Assembly (NCBI GenBank): GCA_033807775.1
Contig: CM066318.1
Span: forward strand, 85,970,879 to 86,034,878
DNA from: Saussurea involucrata
Taxonomy: Eukaryota > Streptophyta > Magnoliopsida > Asterales > Asteraceae
Length of the DNA stretch: 64,000 nt
Direction of reading: 5' to 3'
Shown: piece after piece, positions 33,949 through 43,998 of the stretch
Layout: each line of letters opens with the position of its first letter
Position numbering within the stretch: position 1 is the first letter of the stretch
Notes under the pieces: model-generated
Databases searched by the model: none
What the model saw: only the letters and a program-made list of their open reading frames with translations
Told to the model about the DNA's origin: nothing
Translations under genes and position numbers: made by a program

Positions 33949-35922
33949 TCAAAAAGATTTTGGTATCCATGCTTTGATGGATCCTTGGTGGTTAGATGTC
34001 TTGACTTTAATATGGGGATTGGGGATGCTATAGGTACCATACCAGTTGTTCACATACCTTGGATGTACAAAGTCACTTTTTCCACAATAAGTGCAGCAGA
34101 TCTTTGCTCGGTTTAGACTAATTAGCTTAGCTATAGGGTAAACATGAGCACGTGAGCCAGTCTTGGAAGTAAATGTCTTTGTATCAACTACAGGAGAATT
34201 ATGAGACTTGTTTCCATCACTGTCTTCTGTAGTTGATTTCTTTCTCCAAACCATTTTTACATTTCTAAGAACATGATTATCTGAAGAATCATGAAGCTCA
34301 CTGTTAGAAGAACTAGAGTAATAAGATTGTCTTTTGTGAGACTTACCGGTTTTCGGGCGTTTCTTTGACCGTCTTTTAGATTTTGAATTTGAAGAATTGG
34401 TCTTAGAAACATATTTGGAGTTGGAACATTCTCCCTTTTTAAAATTAACCGGTGAAGGCATTTTCTCAAGAAGGTGAATGTGACTTGCAAGCTTAGGAGC
34501 AACATCAATCTTAGAAAAATCATCTTCATGACAAGGAGTGGAATTCATAAGCTCAGAAAATCTTCTTGCAGAATCAGGTGGAGTGTCGCCATCAGAGTCA
34601 GACGAGGAGTCATTCGCAAAGGGATTATCAAAAATCAGAAAAAGATTCTTTTGAACAGAATCGGGTTCGATGGCCTTACCTTTATCCTTAAAGCTCAAAT
34701 CCTTGTCATTTGAGGCATCAGACACTCCGATAAAGGCTTTGCACGAGGAACTATCTGAATAGATCGGAGCTTCGTCAAACGAGATTGTTTCAGGTGTGAC
34801 CGGCGTCATTGGAGTATCAACAGAATTCCCCTTAGCCATTCTCAGCGTTAAAGCTTCTGTCGCTAGCACGGACAGCTGAGAGGTCAACTTAGCAATCTCG
34901 GTTCGATAGATCGCTCTTTCAGATTCGGGTAGTGTCTCGGGTTTAGTCTGTTTGAGCTTTTCAATAGAATCTAAAAGTACAATCCTTTCGGTTTCATAAA
35001 TGACCTTATCTCTCGCAATTGACTCTTCCAGTTTAAAAATAATATTTTCCAAAATCAGAGGTGGAACATAACGTTTCAACTCTGTTTGATCATTAGAGTC
35101 TTCATCTGCGGTTGCCGGAACAGGAGGCGGAGTCTCAACCGTTTTGGCAAGAGAGCAGATGTCAAAATAGTCATTGGGGAGATAAGGAATTTTGCTGTTT
35201 AAATACGATGCATTAAGCGTTTCGTACACGAAAGGAATTTGTACATTTATGTTCTTCCTAGGCGGCGCATCATCCGATTTCGTGTTATTTTCCGAAGAGG
35301 AATTATCCGTTTTAGGTTTTGCCTCTATTGGAGGTAGAGGTATGGCGGTTTGTCTTTTAAAGTCCTCAAACTCCTCATCTTCCTTAGATGCCTTAGTCCA
35401 CTTGATTTTGTACTCTGGATATATCTTGTCTAAGCCCATGAAATCAAATTCATAAAGAGTGGGGACCTTCGACAAGACTTTCTTTAGGTAGCACGGATTA
35501 TCATATCCGAGTCCCCAAAGCGAGTTGTAATATTTGAACTCCTTAGGCTTGTTCAAGTGGATGGTTTGTTCAGATTGACCAAGTTTGTAAAGTTTGGATT
35601 CAAACTCCTTAAGCTTAGTGGTCAACTTTTCATTTTCTTTTAAAACATTTTCTTGAACTAAGATGCTTTTAGAATACTCCTCCTGAGACTTCTCTAACTT
35701 TTGAGTATATTCAGATATTTGGGTCTCGAGGAGTTTAGCTCTTTCTGAATAGGCCGAGCACTCAGTTTGATAGTTTTCTATCACACATTTGTCCTCAGCC
35801 TTTTCAATCGCTAGCCTGCCTATGGCATCATATTTGATTTTAGCCTCGGCTTCTAGTTTAGAGATATGCGCTTCTAAAAGAGAAACTTTCTCTTTGAGCT
35901 CAGAGTAAGTCGGATAAGACAT
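33949..35922 (-). CDS. C1 gag-like ORF (coiled coil and zinc-finger C-terminal half)
   Basis: About 657 codons from ATG at 35922 (MSYPTYSELKEKV); an in-frame TTG lies 30 bases earlier. Residues 1-140 are a strong coiled coil (KLEAEAKI, KEFESKLYKLG), then a conserved block YNSLWGLGYDNPCYLKKVLS. A second coiled coil spans about residues 290-370. A Ser/Lys-rich segment leads to a CCxYCGKSDFVHP zinc-finger-like motif near 34095 and the end WIPKSF. This matches the C-terminal half of copia gag proteins in large plant genomes, without the N-terminal UBN2-like domain. No stop interrupts it. Its likely role is RNA binding or assembly with an autonomous partner (inference). Confidence 0.7.
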   Translation of the reverse strand: MSYPTYSELKEKVSLLEAHISKLEAEAKIKYDAIGRLAIEKAEDKCVIENYQTECSAYSERAKLLETQISEYTQKLEKSQEEYSKSILVQENVLKENEKLTTKLKEFESKLYKLGQSEQTIHLNKPKEFKYYNSLWGLGYDNPCYLKKVLSKVPTLYEFDFMGLDKIYPEYKIKWTKASKEDEEFEDFKRQTAIPLPPIEAKPKTDNSSSENNTKSDDAPPRKNINVQIPFVYETLNASYLNSKIPYLPNDYFDICSLAKTVETPPPVPATADEDSNDQTELKRYVPPLILENIIFKLEESIARDKVIYETERIVLLDSIEKLKQTKPETLPESERAIYRTEIAKLTSQLSVLATEALTLRMAKGNSVDTPMTPVTPETISFDEAPIYSDSSSCKAFIGVSDASNDKDLSFKDKGKAIEPDSVQKNLFLIFDNPFANDSSSDSDGDTPPDSARRFSELMNSTPCHEDDFSKIDVAPKLASHIHLLEKMPSPVNFKKGECSNSKYVSKTNSSNSKSKRRSKKRPKTGKSHKRQSYYSSSSNSELHDSSDNHVLRNVKMVWRKKSTTEDSDGNKSHNSPVVDTKTFTSKTGSRAHVYPIAKLISLNRAKICCTYCGKSDFVHPRYVNNWYGTYSIPNPHIKVKTSNHQGSIKAWIPKSF

Positions 35923-36239
35923 TGTTACTTGACAAAAGTGATCGTGAGACAATTCAAGATATCGATCAAAAGCAGACAGGGTTTACTGATCCGGAAATGA
36001 AAGCATGTTCAGTTTACTGTGGTGTGATCGAACTCATAGTTGTAGATGTTTTTAGCAGAAAACATTCCCAGAGAATATGTTCAGAATCATATTTTGAGTA
36101 ACCCTGTAAAATTTCATTGCAAAATACTGATTTTTGAGCGAGTTATGATGATTTGAAGTTATGAAAGTTCAAAAATCACAAAACCTAAAAATCCGAAATT
36201 TATAGCTTCCGGTATTAGAGTCCCGCAAAAGGAAAGTCC

Positions 36240-36590
36240 TGTAATTGAGAAGTCCCGCAACTGGGAAGTCACAGAGAAATACCGGGAGTTGTGATACCAG
36301 GACTGGCAAACCAAGTCCCACAACTGAGTAATACCGGGACTAAATTAGGTACCGGGAGATGTAATACCGGGAGATGGAGTACCGGGAGATGTTCACTACC
36401 GGGAGATAATTATACCGGGAGTTGTTCACTACCGGGAGATATCAGCACCGGGAGTAATCACTACCGGGAGATATCAGCACCGGGAGTTATCACTACCGGG
36501 AGATAACTATACCGGGAGTTATTCACTACCGGGAGATATCAGCACCGGGAGTTATTACTACCGGGAGATATCAATACCGGGACTTCGAAA
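36240..36590. repeat. Minisatellite in C1 leader, core TACCGGGAG
   Basis: About twenty imperfect copies of a 14-20 bp unit with the core TACCGGGAG (plus strand), alternating with short spacers such as ATATCAGC and TTATTCAC. Looser forms (TCCCGCAA, AAGTCCC) flank the left edge. It lies between the primer binding site and the ORF of C1, in the transcribed leader. Confidence 0.85.
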
Positions 36591-37014
36591 ACAAATCAGA
36601 TACAAGAAAAACTTACCCGGTTCGATGAATTTCTGCAGTCTTGATGAGAAATAATCTGCAAAACTTAGTACTAACAAGAAAACTAGCCCAAAAATACACG
36701 AAAACAATACTAAACCGAATCAACTAGTACTTTTGACAAGAAAATTTGATAATTTTCACAAACAGGGAGCAAAAAACCAAATCAAGAATTTTAAAAATCA
36801 GGGATTTTTACTCAACCAAACGATTTGAAAAACGCAGATATATCTTAGAAAACGAATGAGAAGAATTTATCAAGCCTCAATTTTGGGTTTTAACACCAAA
36901 ATCAAAGCAATCAAAAATTCTTGAGATGAACACAATACGTACTTTGAATGATCAAGAAAAAAACCAGAAAAATACCTTTGAATCGATAGCTTTGTCCTCT
37001 GCTCCGATACCAAT

Positions 37015-37323
37015 TGTGGATCCCAGATTAACAAGTAACAATGAATATGAAACGATTAATCCTTTATTGATTGAATGTAGAGAGTTACAAGATTAGAATG
37101 ATGAACAAACTCTCTCTCTAAACTCTGTTAAGCGCACGGCTAATCTCACCACTACTTCTCTAACCTAATTACCACCCTAATCACACATTAAATACCAAGG
37201 GCTTGACAGGCCCAAGCCCATTAGCCATAAAGCCCATTATCTTGAGAGGCTTTACAAACCAATAAATAACACTAATTATTTCTTTATATCACTTTCTATT
37301 TTATAGGACTTTTAGTTCTAACA
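37015..37323 (-). repeat. 5' LTR of C1 (309 bp)
   Basis: Starts TGTGGATCCC and ends AGTTCTAACA on the plus strand. The primer binding site (complement of GCTCCGATACCA, about 37001-37012) lies just inside, of the initiator Met tRNA type that copia elements use. The second CAAGC follows. Confidence 0.93.
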
Positions 37324-37726
37324 CAAGCCAATCGGGGTATTTTACCTCTCGAATCTTCCATGTCTTGAGAAGGTTGTCGACTTCGTCATTTATCACCTTA
37401 TTCCTTTCAGCAGCAAATTTCCGTCGCTTCTGCTTGATAGGTTTGAACGATGGGTCGACGTTGAGCTTGTGAGAGATGACGTCAGGATCTATGCCGACCA
37501 TATCTTCATGCGACCAGGCGAAACAATCAGCATGTTCCTGCAAAAAAGATATTAACTTTTCCCTGAGGCAAGGATTGAGAGACGACCCGATTAAGACTTT
37601 TTGGTCAGGCTTGCTTGAATCTAGAATGACTTCCTCCAGGCGATAATCGTTGACTGCTTTAAGTGCATCTTGTGCATTTTCGAGTCCTTCATGTGCTGGG
37701 TCAGCGGATTGTTCGTTATTCGCCAT
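37324..37726 (-). pseudogene. pol: G3 pol piece 1: N-terminus of a pol-only ORF
   Basis: ATG at 37726 (MANNEQSADPAHEG). The text reads the region that in gag-pol Tat elements links protease to RT (LIGSSLNPCLREKLISFL, HADCFAWSHEDMVGIDPDV, HKLNVDPSFKPIKQKRR). It continues in frame into RT on the other side of C1. The ATG stands at the same leader position as the gag ATG of G4 to G6, with no gag or protease before it. This is the main evidence that G3 is a pol-only element. Confidence 0.88.
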
Positions 37727-37806
37727 TTTCCTGAAACAGAGAACAGAAGAAACTCCAAGAAAACGTAAGTAGGACGCACGTTTGTCGAAGATTTTCTCTA
37801 GATGGG

Positions 37807-37827
37807 GTCCCACGGATGGCGCCAAAC
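37807..37827 (-). other. Primer binding site of G3
   Basis: 18 bases at 37807-37824 (minus strand TGGCGCCATCCGTGGGAC), then AAC on the plus strand up to the LTR start. Identical to that of the gag-protease elements G4 and G5, so the pol element is primed by the same tRNA. Confidence 0.75.
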
Positions 37828-38746
37828 TAATAATGCCAAAAATTGCACCAAAGGGACAACTTAAGGTCGATGTGGACTTTAACAACTAAAGAAAGGAATC
37901 GTTCGACAAAGGCGTGCGACAAAGACAAAAATATAAATGAGACGGAGGATTTGATGACGCAGGAAAAACCTCAACGAGGAAAAAATATGCGGACAACAAT
38001 GGATGTCGACGCTGCACTATGGTCGCCAATCAGGGGCGATGTCCTTGGTGTTCCGGGTGTCGATTATACAAAGATTATAATACAAATGAAGGGAAAGACT
38101 TCGAAATGTAAAGTACAAGTGTTTGAAATGTAAAAACAGTGTGCGTCGTGTGTGAAAACAATGTGTAAACTGTTGGTCGAGAGTGAAAGTCTTGCGTCGA
38201 GAGCGATCTTCTATGAATGATCCCTTTGCTTCGAATGAATATTCTTCGAGTGTTTGCGTTTGCTTCTGTTGTTTGATGTTCGATCGTTCAGTGTTCTATC
38301 TCTCTTCCTGTATTATTCGATGTCCTGAAACTGAGGATTGAACTTGAGATTTATAGTCTTCGAATGATTTTAATTGAATCATTAAGATCTTTGATGATTG
38401 TTGTAACGGTCGTCGTCTTCAATGTGGGATTAGATGCTCATAACTGATTTCGTCGATTATAGCCGTTGTCCATTAATGACTTTGAGTCCTGCATTAATCA
38501 CTGAACAAATATAACAGTCGTATAACGCATTAGTCGGCCGAGGTCGCATAATTCTACCCGACGGTCGTGCGAAGTAGGCGACGTCGAGGTCGAGTGTCGT
38601 GAGGAACTCTCGACTTACCTTTTAGGATGGACGACGGAGGTTTTTTGGGTCTTCGTCGGGGCCTTATCTTAATACAGGATATAGTTCATAACATGTGTCT
38701 TACCTTTTCTGGTCGTGGTCGAGACTGGTGAAATTTTGCCCAAACA
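37828..38746 (-). repeat. 5' LTR of G3 (919 bp)
   Basis: Plus strand starts TAATAATGCC (terminal TGTT changed) and ends GCCCAAACA. It is close to the G5 LTR in length and sequence. The end variant GGTGAAATTTTGCCC is shared with G7 and G8, all pol elements. The complement of TTTATAGTC near 38350-38358 marks a TATA box. GCGAC after 38746 is the right flank in G7 pol. Confidence 0.9.
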
Positions 38747-38937
38747 GCGACTACGTCCTCCGACGAGTATTCCAAAGCACTCAAGAGCTCAATGCAAGTA
38801 AGCTTTCCACCAAGTGGGAAGGTCCTTATCGTATTTCAGAAGTCGTGGATAAAGGTGCCTATCGGCTCCAAACCCTCGACAATCAAGATGTCCCACGTAG
38901 CTGGAATGCGACACATTTGAAAAGGTATTTCTTCTAA
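38747..38937 (+). pseudogene. pol: G7 pol, integrase C-terminal end
   Basis: Reads DYVLRRVFQSTQELNASKLS, KWEGPYRISEVVDKGAYRL and ends SWNATHLKRYFF with TAA at 38935-38937. This is the natural end of the pol ORF of this family, also seen at 62247 in G9. No chromodomain follows. Confidence 0.9.
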
Positions 38938-39537
38938 GTCTTTTTCCTTTTCTCATACAATTTTTGTTCATCGCGACGATTACTGACTTAAGCATCGGAG
39001 GGTCGTTGGCTAGCCAACGACCAACCTTTGATATTGTTCCGTCGCAGAATCGCACGACCTAAGTTGTTAAGTCTTCTGTACGACTTCAAGATCGCACGAC
39101 ACGAGTAATCAGGTCTATGACTTGATTATCCCTTCGCAAGGACACATGATCTAGATTCATCGTATGATCTAGTTGAACGATCATAAGGTCTAACAACCCC
39201 TCGATCTAAGTTTTTTAAACTTAGAAAAATTTCATGTTCTGAATGAACGCTTTGGTCGTATGCATTTATGTTTTTCCACACAATTTAAAAGTCTTACGAT
39301 TTATGTACTGATCATTGTATTATAATGTATGCCTAAGTCGCGTGTCTTCTTATTCATTCTGTACTTAATAAATTTCGCAATTGATATTATATTTATCTAC
39401 GACGTGTATGGGTCAAAATAATACACGAGTGCGATTGAAAAGTAAAATTCGTTCATAAAATAATCGGTTACATTCCAGTGGCTCGATCACCAACGATTGA
39501 GCAATAAAAAGCAAAAATACTATAAAGAAAATCTTTC
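38938..39537. other. G7 spacer with palindrome
   Basis: No gene. The common box TACTGACTTAAGCATCGGAG is reached only about 50 bases after the pol stop, and the palindrome is at 39001-39022 (CTAG centre). The gag-type elements have some 300 extra bases before the box, so this is where the two cassette types rejoin. Confidence 0.75.
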
Positions 39538-41642
39538 CTAAGGCTGAAGAGGAATGTCGGTCGCATCCTTACTTGAGGCCTCACCCTTGGAACCTTCATT
39601 CACCTCTTCCTCCTCGATCTCTTTCTCGTCATCAGAGTTGAGATCTCTTTCAGTCCCGACGTCCCGCAAGAAGAAGGCAAGCTCGTCCGACGCCGACGCC
39701 AAAGGATTTTTGCCCGACAAGTGTCGTCGCATGATAGCCGCCCGTGCGGTGAATCGAGCCAAGGCAAAAATGGATTTAGCTTCGTCCTTGAGCTCCTTCA
39801 CCTCCTTTTCCAGCTCCGCCACCCTAGACCGTGAATCCTCAGCTTCTTTTTCATTCACAACCAAGGATTCCTTAGTCCTGTCCAGCTCATCCCTTTGATC
39901 GGCGATCATGGACAAAGACTGCTTCAGATGATGGTTTGCCTCGTCCTTTGCACGTCCGACGACTTCTAACTATTTTAGGGCCTCGTCGAGACGTTTGAAC
40001 ATAGCCTCTTCGCGCTCTAGGGCAACCTTCTCCCTATCCAACGCCGCGTTCCCCCTCTCGTAGACAGAAGACACCAAACCCCTTATCTTCACCGTTTCCG
40101 CGTGTAAGGCAAGGGAAGATTGGAACGCCTGTAAAAACATAAACGAACATGTTAGTAAACGCTCGACAAAGATTAAAAACACTGAGACACAATTTTTGAA
40201 AGAAAAACTTACCATAAACGCCAGTCCGGCTACATGAGATCCCGTCTCCTCGACCGGGAATCCCTCGAAACGCTCCCTGAAAGAAGGGAGCAGATACTTC
40301 CCCAGATGAGGAAACAAATCCATCCCGTCCAGGACATTGGTAGCCATAAAGTCTGACGGCAACGTAAAGTTGACCATCGTGACCTTATCCTCTCTCGTCG
40401 CATGGCCCTTTTCCTCGTTGGCCGACGAAGGGGTCGACGTGGTAGACGGAGATTTTGCCGTTTTCATCGGAGGCGCCGAACTAATGGGTGTTGCATCGAT
40501 CGCGCTAGAAGACGTCTTCGTCTTCGCAGGTGATGCGACCGACACCTTTGCCTTCTCAGGCGTGATGACTCTCGACGAGTCATCAACCCTCGAAGACGGT
40601 TCCCTCAGAATCGTCATCCTCGTTTTCTTTGGAAACTCAGAACCAGTGGTCGAGGTGTTTTGCCTCTTTTCCTTGCCCTTGCGGGCAAGTTCAAGTTGAG
40701 CTGCCCTTTTGGCACTGGCAGTCGACACCTTTGCCTGAGACTCTCCTGGAAACAACGAAGAGAAAAATGTTACACAATGGACGTAAGAGAAAAGATCGAA
40801 GTCAAGTAGAGATAAATAAAACGCTTACCAGTCATCTCTTCTTCTTCTCTCTCGACTCTTCCTCTGTCTCCTCTTCTTCCTCCTCCTCCTCACGTTTCTC
40901 TCCCCGGTTCTCTCCTAGATACACCACATCTTCGTCGTCGTCGTCGTCCACCAGATGTCGTATGAAAAACGATCGCTCCGCAAAGCTGAATTCCAAGAAT
41001 GTGTCGATCTTTGCTTGAGAGTTGGCATAGGGCTTCACGTCCTCAAACTTAATATCTGTCGACACATAGAAGACAGGTTAAAAACAAGTTGAAAATTAAC
41101 ACACGACATGCGACAAAAAGCTAAAAAACCTCTCCCGACATATTCCAGCCGACCCTAATCCAGCCGCTCTCATAATCAATAGTCGGCTTACGAGCAAACG
41201 CGTACCTGGTCTTCCACTTACGGTCATTTACAACGGTCTTTAGGACCAAGGTGCGATCGCCCTTAAATCTAGAAAACAGGCTATAGCGATGGCACCCATC
41301 CTTCTTGACTTGATAAGCCAAGGGGAGGTCACGCACATTCATGAGAGACTCCCATTTTTCGGTAAGGCACTCAATCACCTGTACGACTCGCCAGAACTGA
41401 GGCATTAATTGGCCCGATGCTAAATCGAACTCGAGCATAAACGCCTTAGCTAAAGGCGAGTATGTCCATTGGAATCCTATCTTAAATGGGTACTCGTATA
41501 TCACGATATACCCCTCAGGACACTCATTTGGTCGGGTCTGACCTGCTCTAATTAATTTAATCCCCGCAGGGATTTTTGCTAGACTTCTAAGGTCGTCTAG
41601 ATCATCTTGTTCTCGGATAGAACTTATAGGTTCAGTCGACAT
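39538..41642 (-). pseudogene. aORF of G7
   Basis: Exons (minus strand): 41642-41135, 41055-40829, 40745-40213 and 40129-39538. Exon 1 is open (MSTEPISSIREQ, YEYPFKIGFQWTY, QLMPQFWRV). The first donor, GTGAGC in other copies, reads GAGAGG here, so splicing there is probably lost. Exon 2 has a net one-base shift in its Glu repeat, and exon 4 a TAG where others have Glu (ALK*LEVV, near 39970). The coiled coil, ARFTARAAIMRRHL and the acidic end DATDIPLQP are kept. Confidence 0.8.
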
Positions 41643-42135
41643 TTCTAAGCAGACTTACAAAAGATCAAGAAATCGTACCTTATATAGGCGCTCTAAAAAA
41701 ACCTTGAAATTCCTAATCGACTCAAAGATCCTTGCAGATTTAGAAAGGATTTGGCGAAGAGCAGCAAGAAATCAAGAAGAATCTCTCTCTAAAACTCTCT
41801 GAAATCGTAAAAAAGGAAAATATCCATCGTGGGTCTCTATTTAAGTAAATAATCGTGTCAGGTCGAGTCATTCGATGATCGACACGTGCTCTTGCCTTTT
41901 CGTATGCACACACGGATCGTCGACACCTGGCACTCTTAGCTATTAGGCACGATCGCATGTCATCATGACGTCACAAACTTATCCCCTTTTCGACTTCCCC
42001 TTTAGTTAGAATTAGACCGATCCAGTTCCAAGGCAACTGAAGTGACTTTTGACACGTGTCACGAGCATAGACGTCCGTCTGACAAAATTCAAAACTCAAA
42101 AAATTGCTTCTTCATTTTAAATTTCGGGGACAAAC
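41643..42135 (-). promoter_or_regulatory. G7 aORF upstream region and polypurine tract
   Basis: The minus strand has TTACTTAAATAGAGACCC near 41835-41852, a weak counterpart of the TATAAATA box. The polypurine tract TTTCGGGGACAAAC (42122-42135) has changed two of the usual G positions. No gene seen. Confidence 0.4.
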
Positions 42136-42747
42136 TGTTTGGGTAAAATTTCACCAGTCTCGACCACGACCAAGATAGGGAGGACATTTATTACACTTTT
42201 CCATAATAAGGTAAAAAAATCATAATACTTTATCCCCTGATCAAAGTTGGAATCGAAAGTTACACGAAGCTTTTATGGAGTCAATAAAGGCATTCGAAGA
42301 CTATAAATACAAGGATTCCATCCTCATTTGCGGATCATCACAGACACCCTGAATCAACTGAACTCTGAAGAACACTAAAAGCAAAGAATTCCCTCTCAAA
42401 AGATCGCTCTCGACGCACGGTTCCTACGCACGACACTTAGTTTTTACACACGACGCACCGGTTTTTTACATTTAAAGTCTTCCTTTCATCTGTATTGTAA
42501 TCACTGTACGGTCGACACCTGAAACATAAGGACATCGCCTCTGTTTGGCGATCATAGTGCATCGACGACCCCCAAAGTCGTTCGCGGGTTTTTTCCTCGT
42601 TGAGTTTTTTCCCGCATCATCAAAATCTTTGTCTCATTTACATTTTATGTCTTTGTCGTACGCTCTGTCGAAAGATTCCTATTATTTAGCTGTTAAGCTC
42701 CACAATCAACCTTAAGTTATCCTTCATGACGATTTTTGGCATTAACA
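42136..42747 (+). repeat. 3' LTR of G7 (612 bp, shortened)
   Basis: Starts TGTTTGGGTAAAATTTCACC and ends GGCATTAACA. It lacks about 300 bp of U3 compared with relatives but keeps the TATA box (GACTATAAATACAAGG, near 42299-42314) and the U5 hairpin, whose arms here read GCGGG/CCCGC. Confidence 0.88.
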
Positions 42748-42752
42748 GTATT
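42748..42752. other. Left copy of C2 target site, part of a 32-bp non-element remnant
   Basis: GTATT, repeated at 55790-55794. Together with 55795-55821 these are the only bases in the window I cannot assign to a transposable element. They separate the 3' LTR ends of G7 and G8, which face each other. Confidence 0.7.
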
Positions 42753-43731
42753 TGTTGGTCCCGAAGGCCTATACAAGTTTGTAGAAGGGGGGGGGGGGGG
42801 GGGGGGGGTTGAATACAAACACACAAATTTTACTTTTCTAAATTGTTTATTGATAAATCATTAACAATTTACAACTTGTTGCGGAGACAAGATTAAGGAT
42901 AAACCTAAATCTAAACAAGTTGGAACACTAAGGTTTCTTGCACTAAGAGAGATAAGGAAATTACTAATAATAACCTATCTGAGATAAGAGATTTGAACTT
43001 GTCCAGAGTTAGCAAGTTACTTCAAAAGAAGTGAGTTCATCTCTTTATATACTGCATGCATTTAATGCAAGTCAGTATATACTTTACACGTGTCATCAGC
43101 TGGTTGGTTGCATGTCATTGACCTTGGTTGACAACCTTAGTAGCCGTATGGATGAATAGTGTAGTATCAGAGTGGTTGTACGATTTCAGATTTTTGGAGG
43201 TTCTTTTCTGACATTTCGTACGGAGGCGTGCAAGGGTGGTTAAGACAAAAGTACTTTGTACGGAGGACTTCATGATCAGCTTTCGTTGATTCAGCGATTA
43301 TCATTTACTATTCAGCAGATGATAAAGTTCAGCGATAGCTGAAGTCTTGTACTTGATACTTCACGTTGAGTGGACAAATCTGAGTCTTCGCTGATCCGCA
43401 TCAGTTCATTAGGAGACTTGTCGCTGGTTCTTGAGCTTGATCTTCGACTTCAGCGTAGAACCTTTGTTGACGTGAAACTTGTCTTCAGGGATCATAAGTA
43501 AACAACTAACTTATCAGCGATCATCATAATGACTGAACAGACTCAGCGCACTAATGATGAACAGTGTTCGCTGAATGTTTAATTTAAAAAGCGAGAGTTC
43601 CTATCAGCGGTACTGGAAGATCTTAGTACTTATCAGCGATAGTGAAACTCTGATACATATTGTTTACTTACAATTTTCACTAAGTATATAAGAGAGGGTC
43701 ATTATTAAATCACTGAGGGTTTGGATCAACA
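42753..43731 (-). repeat. 3' LTR of C2 (979 bp)
   Basis: Plus strand starts TGTTGGTCCC and ends GGATCAACA. A run of 22 G lies at 42787-42808. The LTR has many copies of the heptamer TCAGCGA or its complement TCGCTGA. Confidence 0.94.
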
Positions 43732-43998
43732 ATCTCCCCCTATTTGATTATGACATAGCAACAAAGAGAATTGCTATTTAATGAAAACATAAGGATAAAA
43801 AGAACTCATAAAATATTTGTCCCTTTTACTGTTTTCTGGGATCTTTTCAGTACTGATGAAGTAAAGTACGTTCGCTGAAATCTTTCTTTAAAATATTTGA
43901 ATCAGGTTACAATGAAGAACAGAAAGATTACAAGTACGAGCGAAATAATTTACAAGTACAGAAGGATAACTGATACAATAGAGAAAAAGGAGATTATA
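43732..43998. other. C2 stretch between accessory gene stop and 3' LTR
   Basis: Holds the polypurine tract (complement of ATCTCCCCCTATTT) next to the LTR and otherwise AT-rich sequence. No gene seen. Confidence 0.6.

Larger units (their letters stand above)
31921..37323 (-). mobile_element. C1: non-autonomous copia (Sirevirus-like) element (5,403 bp)
   Basis: LTRs of 309 bp each (31921-32229 and 37015-37323), flanked by CAAGC (31916-31920 and 37324-37328). On the minus strand: LTR TGTTAGGAC to GATCCACA, a primer binding site starting TGGTATCGGAGC (initiator Met tRNA type) just left of 37015, a leader with a minisatellite, one gag-like ORF, then about 1.7 kb without genes but with several purine tracts. 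No protease, integrase or RT. The LTRs look almost identical, so the insertion is young. Confidence 0.93.
8251..38746 (-). mobile_element. G3: pol-only gypsy element, split by G4, G5 (with G6) and C1
   Basis: Minus-strand element. Its pol pieces are 37726-37324, 31920-31143, 16712-16598 and 10204-8251, and they join end to end when the inserted elements and one copy of each TSD are removed. The 5' LTR is 37828-38746 with a primer binding site at 37807-37824. The 3' end is not visible because G2 interrupts pol at 8251. No gag or protease lies between the leader and pol. The right flank (GCGAC) is pol sequence of G7. Confidence 0.85.
38747..42747 (+). mobile_element. G7: pol-type gypsy element, 3' part
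   Basis: Plus strand: end of pol (38747-38937), spacer with palindrome, aORF on the minus strand, polypurine tract, 3' LTR (42136-42747). The left part is beyond G3, which is inserted in its integrase C-terminus. It shows that pol-type elements carry the same 3' module (palindrome, aORF) as the gag-type elements. Confidence 0.88.

Noticed and set aside
36240..36590. CRISPR-like array
   Set aside because: Units are short (14-20 bp), imperfect and without unique spacers of constant length, and lie in a plant retrotransposon leader.
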